Made by a program: the position numbers and the translations under genes. Below the pieces are notes generated by a model. The model did not search any database and had not been told where the DNA came from. It saw only the letters and a list, made by a program, of their open reading frames with translations. A DNA stretch of 64,000 bases from the NCBI GenBank assembly GCA_034231615.1, contig CM067306.1, forward strand, positions 45,886,094 to 45,950,093, read 5' to 3'. This stretch comes from Meghimatium bilineatum (lineage: Eukaryota > Mollusca > Gastropoda > Stylommatophora > Philomycidae). Below are positions 11,592 through 25,029 of this stretch, in pieces (positions within the stretch are counted from its first letter, which is position 1; each line of letters starts with the position of its first letter).

Positions 11592-14500
11592 TTGTCACAA
11601 ATATCGTATGTTGTAGCTTACTTCGTTAGAACTGGCGTTACACACGAATTGAGTGTATTGCAGTTTAGTACGTCAGAACTCGTTGTATTCTGGCATATTA
11701 CTCACAAATTCATTGTACTGAAGCTTACTACACTAGAATTGAGTATATTCTGGCCCATTACACATGATTTCGTTGTATTGCAGCTTCATACGTCAGAACA
11801 CTGGCGTATACACACGAATTGGGTGTTCTGCAGTTTAGTACACCAAAACTCGTTGTATTCTGGCATATTAATCACAAATTCAATGTACTGAAGCTTACTA
11901 TACTAGAATTGAGTGTATACTGGCCTATTGCACATGATTTCGTTGTATTGCAGCTTAATACGTCAGAAAACTGGCGTATTACACAAGAATTGGGTGTATT
12001 GCAGTGTAGTACGCCAAAACTCGTTGTATTCTGGAATATTACTCACAAATTCATTGCACTGAAGCTTACTACACTAGAATTGAGTGTATAGAGGCCTATT
12101 GCACATGATTTCTTTGTAGTGCAGCTTAATACGTCAGATCACTGATACACACAGGAATTTGGTGTATTCCAGTTTAGTACGGCAAACCTCGTTGTATTCT
12201 GGCATATTACTCACAAATTCATTGTACTGAAGCTTACTACACTAGAATTGAGTATATTCTGGCCCATTACACATGATTTCGTTGTATTGCAGCTTAATAC
12301 GTCAGATCACTGGCGTATCACACAGGAATTTGGTGTATTCCAGTTTAGTACGGCAAACCTCGTTGTATTCTGGCATATTACTCACAAATTCATTGTACTG
12401 AAGCTTACTACACTAGAATTGAATGTATTCTGGTCAATTACACATGATTTCGTTGTATTGCCTCTTAATACTTCAGAACACTGGCGTATTAAACACGAAT
12501 TGGGAGTATTGCAGTTTAGTACGTATGAACTCGTTGTATTCTGGCATATTAATCACATATTCATTGCACTGAAGCTTACTACACTAGAATTGAGTGTATA
12601 CTGGCCTATTGCGCATGATTTCGTTGTATTGCAGCTTAATACGTCAGAAAACTGGCGCATCACATACGAATTGGGTGTATTCCAGTTTAGTACGCCTAAA
12701 CTCGTTGTATTCTGGCATATTACTCACAAATTCATTGTAAAGCTTACTACACTAGAATTGAGTATATTCTGGCCCTTTATACATGATTTCGTTGTATTGC
12801 ATCTTCATACGTCAGAACACTGGAGTATACACACAAATTGGGTGTACTGCAGTTTAGTACACCAAAAATCGTTGTATTCTGGCATATTACTCACTAATTT
12901 GGTGTACTGAAGCTTACTACACCACAACTAAGTGTTTGCTTGTCACAAATATGGTATGTTGTAGCTTACTTCGTTAGAACTGGCGTTACACACGAATTGA
13001 GTGTATTGCAGTTTAGTACGTCAGAACTCGTTGTATTCTGGCATATTACTCACAAATTCATTGTACTGAAGCTTACTACACTAGAATTGAGTGTATACTG
13101 GCCTATTGCACATGATTTCGTTGTATTGCAGCTTAATACTTCAGAACACTGTCGTATACACAAGAATTGGGTGTATTGCAGTTTAGTACGCCAAAACTTG
13201 TTGTATTCTGGAATATTACTCACAAATTCATTGCACTGAAGCTTACTACACTAGAATTGAGTGTATAGAGGCCTATTGCACATGATTTCTTTGTATTGCA
13301 GCTTAATACGTCAGATCACTGGCGTATCACACAGGAATTTGGTGTATTCCAGTTTAGTACGGCAAACCTCGTTGTATTCTGGCATATTACTCACAAATTC
13401 ATTGTACTGAAGCTTACTACACTAGAATTGAGTATATTCTGGCCCATTACACATGATTTCGTTGTATTGCAGCTTAATACGTCAGATCACTGGCGTATCA
13501 CACAGGAATTTGGTATATTCCAGTTTAGTACGGCAAACCTCGTTGTATTCTGGCATATTACTCACTAATTTGGTGTACTGAAGCTTACTACACTAGAATT
13601 GAATGTATTCTTGTCAATTACACATGCTTTCGTTGTATTGCAGCTTAATACTTCAGAACACGTGTATTAAACACGAATTGGGAGTAGTGCAGTTTAGTAC
13701 GCCAAAACTCGTTGTATTCTGGCATATTAATCACAAATTCAATGCACTGAAGCTTACTACACTAGAATTGAGTGTATAGAGTCCTATTGCACATGATTTC
13801 TTTGTATTGCAGCTTAATACGTCAGAACACTGGCGTATCACATAGGAATTTGGTGTATTCGTTTAGTACGGCAAACCTCGTTGTATTCTGGCATATTACT
13901 CACAAATTCATTGTACTGAAGCTTACTACACTAGAATTGAGTATATTCTGGCCCATTACACATGATTTCGTTGTATTGCAGCTTAATACGTCAGAACACT
14001 AGCGTATTACACACGAATTGGGTGTATTGCAGTTTAGTACACCAAAACTCGTTGTATTCTGGCATATTACTCACAAATTTGGTTTACTGAAGCTTACTAC
14101 ACCATAACTCAGTGTTTGCTTGTCACAAATATGGTATGTTGTAGCTTACGTCGTTAGAACTGGCGTTACACACGAATTGAGTGTATTGCAGTTTAGTATG
14201 TCAGAACTCGTTGTATTCTGGCATATTACTCACAAATTCATTGTACTGAAGCTTACTACACTAGAATTGAATGTATTCTGGTCAATTACACATGATTTCG
14301 TTGTATTGCAGCTTAATACTTCAGAGCACTGGCGTATTAAACACGAATTGGGAGTATTGCAGTTTAGTACGCCAAAACTCGTTGTATTCTAGGATATTAC
14401 TAACAAATTGGGTGCACTGAAACTTACTACACCACAATTCAGTGTTAGCTGATCACAAATATGGTATCTTGTAGTTTACTTCGTCAGAACTGGCGTTACA

Positions 14501-15276
14501 CACGAATTGGGTGTATTGCAGTTTAGTACGTATGAACTCGTTGTATTCTGGCATATAACTCACAAATTCATTGTACTGAAGCTTACTAGACTAGAATTGA
14601 GTGTATACTGGCCCATTACACATGATTTCGTTGTATTGCAGCTTAATACTTCAGAACACTGGCGTATTAAACACGAATTGGGAGTATTGCAGTTTACTAC
14701 ACCAACTCGTTGTATTGTGGCATATTACTCACTAATGTGGTGTACTAAAGATTACTACACCACAACACAGTTTGCTTGTCACAAATATGTATGTTGTAGC
14801 TTACTTCGTTAGAACTGGCGTTACACACGAATTGAGTGTATTGCAGTTTAGTACGTCAGAACTCGTTGTATTCTGGCATATTACTCACAAATTCATTGTA
14901 ATTAAGCTTACTACACTAGAATTGAGTATATTCTGGCCCATTACACATGATTTCGTTGTATTGCAGCTTCATACGTCAGAACACTTGCGTATTACACACG
15001 AATTGGGTGTACTGCAGTTTAGTACGCCAAAACTTGTTGTATTCTGGAATATTACTCACAAATTCATTGTACTGAAGCTTACTACACTAGAATTGAGTGT
15101 ATTCTGGCCTATTACACTTGATTTCGTTGTAGTGCAGCTTAAAACGTCAGAACACTTGCGTATTACACACGAATTGGGTGTATTGCAGTTTAAGTACACC
15201 ACAACTCGTTGCATTCTGGCAGATTACTCACTAATTTGGTGTACTGAAGCTTACTACACCACAACTCAGTGTTTGC
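11592..15276 (+). repeat. 3.4-kb family higher-order repeat, long copy (3,685 bp)
   Basis: Aligns with 8235 onward for its first 1.3 kb, then has B monomers at 12940 and 14120 and ends in the 1,157-bp module (14120-15276). About 17 A and 5 B monomers. Near 13585-13600 the sequence changes from type B to type A within subrepeat 3, a chimeric monomer. The unit is longer than its predecessor by 328 bp, roughly two monomers. Confidence 0.78.
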
Positions 15277-16285
15277 TTGTCACAAATATCGTATGTTGTA
15301 GCTTACTTCGTTAGAACTGGCGTTACACACGAATTGAGTGTATTGCAGTTTAGTACGTCAGAACTCGTTGTATTCTGGCATATTACTCACAAATTCATTG
15401 TACTGAAGCTTACTACACTAGAATTGAGTATATTCTGGCCCATTACACATGATTTCGTTGTATTGCAGCTTCATACGTCAGAACACTGGCGTATACACAC
15501 GAATTGGGTGTTCTGCAGTTTAGTACACCAAAACTCGTTGTATTCTGGCATATTAATCACAAATTCAATGTACTGAAGCTTACTATACTAGAATTGAGTG
15601 TATACTGGCCTATTGCACATGATTTCGTTGTATTGCAGCTTAATACGTCAGAACACTGGCGTATTACACAAGAATTGGGTGTATTGCAGTGTAGTACGCC
15701 AAAACTCGTTGTATTCTGGAATATTACTCACAAATTCATTGCACTGAAGCTTACTACACTAGAATTGAGTGTATTCTGGTCAATTACACATGATTTCGTT
15801 GTATTGCCTCTTAATACTTCAGAACACTGGCGTATTAAACACGAATTGGGAGTATTGCAGTTTAGTACGTATGAACTCGTTGTATTCTGGCATATTAATC
15901 ACATATTCATTGCACTGAAGCTTACTACACTAGAATTGAGTGTATACTGGCCTATTGCGCATGATTTCGTTGTATTGCAGCTTAATACGTCAGAAAACTG
16001 GCGCATCACATACGAATTGGGTGTATTCCAGTTTAGTACGCCTAAACTCGTTGTATTCTGGCATATTACTCACAAATTCATTGTAAAGCTTACTACACTA
16101 GAATTGAGTATATTCTGGCCCTTTATACATGATTTCGTTGTATTGCATCTTCATACGTCAGAACACTGGAGTATACACACAAATTGGGTGTACTGCAGTT
16201 TAGTACACCAAAAATCGTTGTATTCTGGCATATTACTCACTAATTTGGTGTACTGAAGCTTACTACACCACAACTAAGTGTTTGC
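15277..16285 (+). repeat. 3.4-kb family higher-order repeat, partial copy
   Basis: 1,009 bp, five A monomers and one B. It matches 11592-12939 but lacks 339 bp, about two monomers, where two A monomers of the longer copy have been joined (around 15770). It leads directly into the 1,509-bp tandem pair. Confidence 0.78.
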
Positions 16286-17794
16286 TTGTCACAAATATGG
16301 TATGTTGTAGCTTACTTCGTTAGAACTGGCGTTACACACGAATTGAGTGTATTGCAGTTTAGTACGTCAGAACTCGTATTCTGGCATATTACTCACAAAT
16401 TCATTGTACTGAAGCTTACTACACTAGAATTGAGTGTATACTGGCCTATTGCACATGATTTCGTTGTATTGCAGCTTAATACTTCAGAACACTGTCGTAT
16501 ACACAAGAATTGGGTGTATTGCAGTTTAGTACGCCAAAACTTGTTGTATTCTGGAATATTACTCACAAATTCATTGCACTGAAGCTTACTACACTAGAAT
16601 TGAGTGTATAGAGGCCTATTGCACATGATTTCTTTGTATTGCAGCTTAATACGTCAGATCACTGGCGTATCACACAGGAATTTGGTGTATTCCAGTTTAG
16701 TACGGCAAACCTCGTTGTATTCTGGCATATTACTCACAAATTCATTGTACTGAAGCTTACTACACTAGAATTGAGTATATTCTGGCCCATTACACATGAT
16801 TTCGTTGTATTGCAGCTTAATACGTCAGATCACTGGCGTATCACACAGGAATTTGGTATATTCCAGTTTAGTACGGCAAACCTCGTTGTATTCTGGCATA
16901 TTACTCACTAATTTGGTGTACTGAAGCTTACTACACCATAACTCAGTGTTTGCTTGTCACAAATATGGTATGTTGTAGCTTACGTCGTTAGAACTGGCGT
17001 TAAACACGAATTGAGTGTATTGCAGTTTAGTATGTCAGAACTCGTTGTATTCTGGCACATTACTCACAAATTCATTTTACTGAAGCTTACTAGACTAGAA
17101 TTGAGTATATTCTGGCCCATTACACATGATTTCGTTGTATTGCAGCTTCATACGTCAGAACACTTGCGTATTACACACGAATTGGGTGTACTGCAGTTTA
17201 GTAAGCCAAAACTTGTTGTATTCTGGAACATTACTCACAAATTCATTGTACTGAAGCTTACTACACTAGAATTGAATGTATTCTGGTCAATTACACATGA
17301 TTTCGTTGTATTGCAGCTTAATACTTCAGAACACGTGTATTAAACACGAATTGGGAGTAGTGCAGTTTAGTACGCCAAAACTCGTTGTATTCTGGCATAT
17401 TAATCACAAATTCAATGCACTGAAGCTTACTACACTAGAATTGAGTGTATAGAGTCCTATTGCACATGATTTCTTTGTATTGCAGCTTAATACGTCAGAA
17501 CACTGGCGTATCACATAGGAATTTGGTGTATTCCAGTTTAGTACGGCAAACCTCGTTGTATTCTGGCATATTACTCACAAATTCATTGTACTGAAGCTTA
17601 CTACACTAGAATTGAGTATATTCTGGCCCATTACACATGATTTCGTTGTATTGCAGCTTAATACGTCAGAACACTAGCGTATTACACACGAATTGGGTGT
17701 ATTGCAGTTTAGTACACCAAAACTCGTTGTATTCTGGCATATTACTCACTAATTTGGTGTACTGAAGCTTACTACACCATAACTCAGTGTTTGC
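16286..17794 (+). repeat. 1,509-bp higher-order repeat, copy 1
   Basis: Nine monomers (7 A, 2 B; landmarks 16286 and 16954). Every landmark reappears exactly 1,509 bp downstream: 16639 at 18148, 16954 at 18463, 17343 at 18852. Shared private marks include a 3-bp loss in subrepeat 2 (AACTCGTATTCTGG near 16372 and 17881) and TGGCACATTACTC near 17053 and 18562. Confidence 0.92.
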
Positions 17795-19303
17795 TTGTCA
17801 CAAATATGGTATGTTGTAGCTTACGTCGTTAGAACTGGCGTTACACACGAATTGAGTGTATTGCAGTTTAGTACGTCAGAACTCGTATTCTGGCATATTA
17901 CTCACAAATTCATTGTACTGAAGCTTACTACACTAGAATTGAGTGTATACTGGCCTATTGCACATGATTTCGTTGTATTGCAGCTTAATACTTCAGAACA
18001 CTGTCGTATACACAAGAATTGGGTGTATTGCAGTTTAGTACGCCAAAACTTGTTGTATTCTGGAATATTACTCACAAATTCATTGCACTGAAGCTTACTA
18101 CACTAGAATTGAGTGTATAGAGGCCTATTGCACATGATTTCTTTGTATTGCAGCTTAATACGTCAGATCACTGGCGTATCACACAGGAATTTGGTGTATT
18201 CCAGTTTAGTACGGCAAACCTCGTTGTATTCTGGCATATTACTCACAAATTCATTGTACTGAAGCTTACTACACTAGAATTGAGTATATTCTGGCCCATT
18301 ACACATGATTTCGTTGTATTGCAGCTTAATACGTCAGATCACTGGCGTATCACACAGGAATTTGGTATATTCCAGTTTAGTACGGCAAACCTCGTTGTAT
18401 TCTGGCATATTACTCACTAATTTGGTGTACTGAAGCTTACTACACCATAACTCAGTGTTTGCTTGTCACAAATATGGTATGTTGTAGCTTACGTCGTTAG
18501 AACTGGCGTTAAACACGAATTGAGTGTATTGCAGTTTAGTATGTCAGAACTCGTTGTATTCTGGCACATTACTCACAAATTCATTTTACTGAAGCTTACT
18601 AGACTAGAATTGAGTATATTCTGGCCCATTACACATGATTTCGTTGTATTGCAGCTTCATACGTCAGAACACTTGCGTATTACACACGAATTGGGTGTAC
18701 TGCAGTTTAGTAAGCCAAAACTTGTTGTATTCTGGAACATTACTCACAAATTCATTGTACTGAAGCTTACTACACTAGAATTGAATGTATTCTGGTCAAT
18801 TACACATGATTTCGTTGTATTGCAGCTTAATACTTCAGAACACGTGTATTAAACACGAATTGGGAGTAGTGCAGTTTAGTACGCCAAAACTCGTTGTATT
18901 CTGGCATATTAATCACAAATTCAATGCACTGAAGCTTACTACACTAGAATTGAGTGTATAGAGTCCTATTGCACATGATTTCTTTGTATTGCAGCTTAAT
19001 ACGTCAGAACACTGGCGTATCACATAGGAATTTGGTGTATTCCAGTTTAGTACGGCAAACCTCGTTGTATTCTGGCATATTACTCACAAATTCATTGTAC
19101 TGAAGCTTACTACACTAGAATTGAGTATATTCTGGCCCATTACACATGATTTCGTTGTATTGCAGCTTAATACGTCAGAACACTAGCGTATTACACACGA
19201 ATTGGGTGTATTGCAGTTTAGTACACCAAAACTCGTTGTATTCTGGCATATTACTCACTAATTTGGTGTACTGAAGCTTACTACACCATAACTCAGTGTT
19301 TGC
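17795..19303 (+). repeat. 1,509-bp higher-order repeat, copy 2
   Basis: Practically identical to 16286-17794. The one difference I noticed is at the first B link (TTACGTCG against TTACTTCG), which fits a crossover joining two B monomers of different subtypes. The right-hand copy of the large duplication has no such pair; only a chimeric 838-bp remnant is found there (48537-49374). Confidence 0.92.
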
Positions 19304-20460
19304 TTGTCACAAATATGGTATGTTGTAGCTTACGTCGTTAGAACTGGCGTTACACACGAATTGAGTGTATTGCAGTTTAGTATGTCAGAACTCGTTGTAT
19401 TCTGGCATATTACTCACAAATTCATTGTACTGAAGCTTACTACACTAGAATTGAATGTATTCTGGTCAATTACACATGATTTCGTTGTATTGCAGCTTAA
19501 TACTTCAGAGCACTGGCGTATTAAACACGAATTGGGAGTATTGCAGTTTAGTACGCCAAAACTCGTTGTATTCTAGGATATTACTAACAAATTGGGTGCA
19601 CTGAAACTTACTACACCACAATTCAGTGTTAGCTGATCACAAATATGGTATCTTGTAGTTTACTTCGTCAGAACTGGCGTTACACACGAATTGGGTGTAT
19701 TGCAGTTTAGTACGTATGAACTCGTTGTATTCTGGCATATTACTCACAAATTCATTGTACTGAAGCTTACTAGACTAGAATTGAGTGTATACTGGCCCAT
19801 TACACATGATTTCGTTGTATTGCAGCTTAATACTTCAGAACACTGGCGTATTAAACACGAATTGGGAGTATTGCAGTTTACTACACCAACTCGTTGTATT
19901 GTGGCATATTACTCACTAATGTGGTGTACTAAAGATTACTACACCACAACACAGTTTGCTTGTCACAAATATGTATGTTGTAGCTTACTTCGTTAGAACT
20001 GGCGTTACACACGAATTGAGTGTATTGCAGTTTAGTACGTATGAACTCGTTGTTTTCTGGCATATTACTCACAAATTCATTGTACTTAAGCTTACTACAC
20101 TAGAATTGAGTATATTCTGGCCCATTACACATGATTTCGTTGTATTGCAGCTTCATACGTCAGAACACTTGCGTATTACACACGAATTGGGTGTACTGCA
20201 GTTTAGTACGCCAAAACTTGTTGTATTCTGGAATATTACTCACAAATTCATTGTACTGAAGCTTACTACACTAGAATTGAGTGTATTCTGGCCTATTACA
20301 CTTGATTTCGTTGTAGTGCAGCTTAAAACGTCAGAACACTTGCGTATTACACACGAATTGGGTGTATTGCAGTTTAAGTACACCACAACTCGTTGCATTC
20401 TGGCAGATTACTCACTAATTTGGTGTACTGAAGCTTACTACACCACAACTCAGTGTTTGC
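19304..20460 (+). repeat. 1,157-bp seven-monomer module
   Basis: Four A and three B monomers with B landmarks at 19304, 19634 and 19960 (spacings 330, 326, 501 bp). The same module with the same length is at 1753, 4415, 7078, 14120, 25814, 46371, 49375 and 55387. It contains the TGATCACAAATATGG and CACAAATATGTATG link variants in fixed order. Confidence 0.88.
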
Positions 20461-23400
20461 TTGTTACAAATATCGTATGTTGTAGCTTACTTCGTTAGAA
20501 CTGGCGTTACACACGAATTGAGTGTATTGCAGTTTAGTACGCCAGAACTCGTTGTATTCTGGCATATTACTCACAAATTCATTGTACTGAAGCTTACTAC
20601 ACTAGAATTGAATGTATTCTGGTCAATTACACATGATTTCGTTGTATTGCAGAATACTTCAGAACACTGGTGTATTAAACACGCATTGGGAGTAGTGCAG
20701 TTTAGTACGTCAAAACTCGTTGTATTCTGGCATATTAATCACAAATTCATTGCACTGAAGCTTACTACACTAGAATTGAGTGTATAGAGGCCTATTGCAC
20801 ATGATTTCTTTGTATTGCAGCTTAATACGTCAGAACACTGGCGTATCACATAGGAATTTGGTGTATTCCAGTTTAGTACGGCAAACCTCGTTGTATTCTG
20901 GCATATTACTCACAAATTCATTGTACTGAAGCTTACTACACTAGAATTGAGTATATTCTGGCCCATTACACATGATTTCGTTGTATTGCAGCTTAATACG
21001 TCAGAACACTGGCGTATTACACACGAATTGGGTGTATTGCAGTTTAGTACAACAAAACTCGTTGTATTCTGGCATATTACTCACTAATTTAGTGTACTGA
21101 AGCTTACTACACCACAACACAGTTTGCTTGTCACAAATATGTATGTTGTAGCTTACTTCGTTAGAACTGGCGTTACACACGAATTGAGTGTATTGCAGTT
21201 TAGTACGTCAGAACTCGTTGTATTCTGGCATATTACTCACAAATTCATTGTACTGAAGCTTACTACACTAGAATTGAGTATATTCTGGCCCATTACACAT
21301 GATTTCGTTGTATTGCAGCTTAATACTTCAGAACACTGGTTTATTAAACACGAATTGGGAGTATTGCAGTTTAGTACGCCAAAACTCGTTGTATTCTGGC
21401 ATATTAATCACAAATTCATTGCACTGAAGCTTACTACACTAGAATTGAGTGTATACTGGCCTATTGCGCATGATTTCGTTGTATTGCAGCTTAATACGTC
21501 AGAAAACTGGCGCATCACATACGAATTGGGTTTATTGCAGTTTAGTATGCCTAAACTCGTTGTATTCTGGCATATTACTCACAAATTCATTGTACTGAAG
21601 CTTACTACACTAGAATTGAGTATATTCTGGCCCATTACACATGATTTCGTTGTATTGCAGCTTAATACGTCAGAACACTGGCGTATTACATACGAATTGG
21701 GTGTATTGCAGTTTAGTACACCAAAACTCGTTGTATTCTGGCATATTACTCACTAATTTGGTGTACTGAAGCTTACTACACCATAACTCAGTGTTTGCTT
21801 GTCACAAATATGGTATGTTGTAGCTTACTTCGTTAGAACTGGCATTACACACGAATTGAGTGTATTGCAGTTTAGTACGTCAGAACTCGTTGTATTCTGG
21901 CATTTTACTCACAAATTCATTGTACTGAATCTTACTACACTAGAATTGAGTGTATACTGGCCTATTGCACATGATTTCGTTGTATTGCAGCTTAATACTT
22001 CAGAACACTGGCGTATTAAACACGAATTGGGAGTATTGCAGTTTAGTACGCCAAAACTCGTCGTATTCTGGCATATTAATCACAAATTCATTGTACTGAA
22101 GCTTACTACACTAGAATTGAGTGTATACTGGCCTATTGCACATGATTTCGTTGTATTGCAGCTTAATACTTCAGAACACTGGCGTATTAAACACGAAGTA
22201 GGAGTATTGCAGTTTAGTACGCCAAACTCGTTCTATTCTAGGATATTACTAACAAATTGGGTGCACTGAAACTTACTACACCACAATTCAGTGTTAGCTG
22301 ATCACAAATATGGTATCTTGTAGTTTACTTCGTCAGAACTGGCGTTACACACGAATTGGGTGTATTGCAGTTTAGTACGTATGAACTCGTTGTATTCTGG
22401 CATATTACTCACAAATTCATTGTACTGAAGCTTACTAGACTAGAATTGAGTGTATACTGGCCCATTACACATGATTTCGTTGTATTGCAGCTTAATACTT
22501 CAGAACACTGGCGTATTAAACACGAATTGGGAGTATTGCAGTTTACTACACCAACTCGTTGTATTGTGGCATATTACTCACTAATGTGGTGTACTAAAGA
22601 TTACTACACCACAACACAGTTTGCTTGTCACAAATATGTATGTTGTAGCTTACTTCGTTAGAACTGGCGTTACACACGAATTGAGTGTATTGCAGTTTAG
22701 TACGTATGAACTCGTTGTTTTCTGGCATATTACTCACAAATTCATTGTACTTAAGCTTACTACACTAGAATTGAGTATATTCTGGCCCATTACACATGAT
22801 TTCGTTGTATTGCAGCTTCATACGTCAGAACACTTGCGTATTACACACGAATTGGGTGTACTGCAGTTTAGTACGCCAAAACTTGTTGTATTCTGGAATA
22901 TTACTCACAAATTCATTGTACTGAAGCTTACTACACTAGAATTGAGTGTATTCTGGCCTATTACACTTGATTTCGTTGTAGTGCAGCTTAAAACGTCAGA
23001 ACACTTGCGTATTACACACGAATTGGGTGTATTGCAGTTTACTACACCAACTCGTTGTATTGTGGCATATTACTCACTAATGTATGGTGTACTGAAGATT
23101 ACTACACCACAACACAGTTTGCTTGTCACAAATATGTATGTTGTAGCTTACTTCGTTAGAACTGGCGTTACACACGAATTGAGTGTATTGCAGTTTAGTA
23201 CGTCAGAACTCGTTGTATTCTGGCATATTAATCACAAATTCAATGTACTGAAGCTTACTATACTAGAATTGAGTGTATACTGGCCTATTGCACATGATTT
23301 CGTTGTATTGCAGCTTAATACGTCAGAACACTGGCGTATTACACAAGAATTGGGTGTATTGCAGTGTAGTACGCCAAAACTCGTTGTATTCTGGAATATT

Positions 23401-23964
23401 ACTCACACATTCATTGTAGTGAAGCTTACTACACTAGAATTGAGTGTATACTGGCCTATTGCACATGATTTCGTTGTATTGCAGCTTAATACTTCAGAAC
23501 ACTGTCGTATACACAAGAATTGGGTGTACTGCAGTTTAGTACGCCAAAACTTGTTGTATTCTGGAATATTACTCACAAATTCATTGCACTGAAGCTTACT
23601 ACACTAGAATTGAGTGTATAGAGGCCTATTGCACATGATTTCTTTGTATTGCAGCTTAATACGTCAGAACACTGGCGTATCACACAGGAATTTGGTGTAT
23701 TCCAGTTTAGTACGGCAAACCTCGTTGTATTCTGGCATATTACTCACAAATTCATTGTACTGAAGCTTACTACACTAGAATTGAGTATATTCTGGCCTAT
23801 TACACTTGATTTCGTTGTAGTGCAGCTTAAAACGTCAGAACACTTGCGTATTACACACGAATTGGGTGTATTGCAGTTTAAGTACACCACAACTCGTTGC
23901 ATTCTGGCAGATTACTCACTAATTTGGTGTACTGAAGCTTACTACACCACAACTCAGTGTTTGC
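20461..23964 (+). repeat. 3,504-bp mixed higher-order block
   Basis: About 15 A and 6 B monomers, B landmarks near 20461, 21128, 21799, 22299, 22625 and 23128. It starts with the 3-bp-deleted subrepeat 5 (TTGCAGAATACTTCAG near 20650) that marks the start of every 1,840-bp-type unit. A 496-bp segment (about 22541-23036) is an internal repeat: its two ends carry the same TTTACTACACCAACTC signature, and the right-hand copy of the large duplication lacks it. Confidence 0.8.
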
Positions 23965-24858
23965 TTGTCACAAATATCGTATGTTGTAGCTTACTTCGTT
24001 AGAACTGGCGTTACACACGAATTGAGTGTATTGCAGTTTAGTACGTCAGAACTCGTTGTATTCTGGCATATTACTCACAAATTCATTGTACTGAAGCTTA
24101 CTACACTAGAATTGAATGTATTCTGGTCAATTACACATGATTTCGTTGTATTGCAGAATACTTCAGAACACTGGTGTATTAAACACGCATTGGGAGTAGT
24201 GCAGTTTAGTACGTCAAAACTCGTTGTATTCGGGCATATTAATCACAAATTCATTGCACTGAAGCTTACTACACTAGAATTGAGTGTATAGAGGCCTATT
24301 GCACATGATTTCTTTGTATTGCAGCTTAATACGTCAGAACACTGGCGTATCACATAGGAATTTGGTGTATTCCAGTTTAGTACGGCAAACCTCGTTGTAT
24401 TCTGGCATATTACTCACAAATTCATTGTACTGAAGCTTACTACACTAGAATTGAGTATATTCTGGCCCATTACACATGATTTCGTTGTATTGCAGCTTAA
24501 TACGTCAGAACACTGGCGTATTACACACGAATTGGGTGTATTGCAGTTTAGTACAACAAAACTCGTTGTATTCTGGCATATTACTCACTAATTTAGTGTA
24601 CTGAAGCTTACTACACCACAACACAGTTTGCTTGTCACAAATATGTATGTTGTAGCTTACTTCGTTAGAACTGGCGTTACACACGAATTGAGTGTATTGC
24701 AGTTTAGTACGTCAGAACTCGTTGTATTCTGGCATATTACTCACAAATTCATTGTACTGAAGCTTACTACACTAGAATTGAGTATATTCTGGCCCATTAC
24801 ACATGATTTCGTTGTATTGCAGCTTCATACGTCAGAACACTTGCGTATTACACACGAA

Positions 24859-25029
24859 TTGGGTGTACTGCAGTTTAGTACGCCAAAACTTGTTGTATTC
24901 TGGAATATTACTCACAAATTCATTGTACTGAAGCTTACTACACTAGAATTGAGTGTATTCTGGCCTATTAAACTTGATTTCGTTGTAGTGCAGCTTAAAA
25001 CGTCAGAACACTTGCGTATTACACACGAA
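24859..25029 (+). repeat. Representative type A monomer (171 bp = 5 x 30 + 21)
   Basis: A clean full-length monomer showing the internal structure. Subrepeats lie at 24859-24888, 24889-24918, 24919-24948, 24949-24978 and 24979-25008 (30 bp each), with a 21-bp remnant at 25009-25029. Most 30-bp units share a start like TT-[CG]-N-[GT]-TGTA and end in a purine-rich AA or GAA, with a CAGCTTA/AAGCTTA-like core in units 1, 3 and 5 and a CTGGCNTATTA-like core in units 2 and 4. Odd units resemble each other more than even ones, so the 171-bp unit may have grown from a 60-bp dimer (inference). Type A copies elsewhere differ by a few substitutions, mostly in the unit 6 remnant and unit 1. Confidence 0.93.

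Noticed and set aside
21799-23592. Repetitive structural or surface protein gene with long open frames
   Set aside because: The longest open stretch (22621-23592) is explained by a chance run of stop-free monomers, and its right-hand counterpart loses 496 bp with no sign of constraint. Codon changes among copies look neutral by eye.
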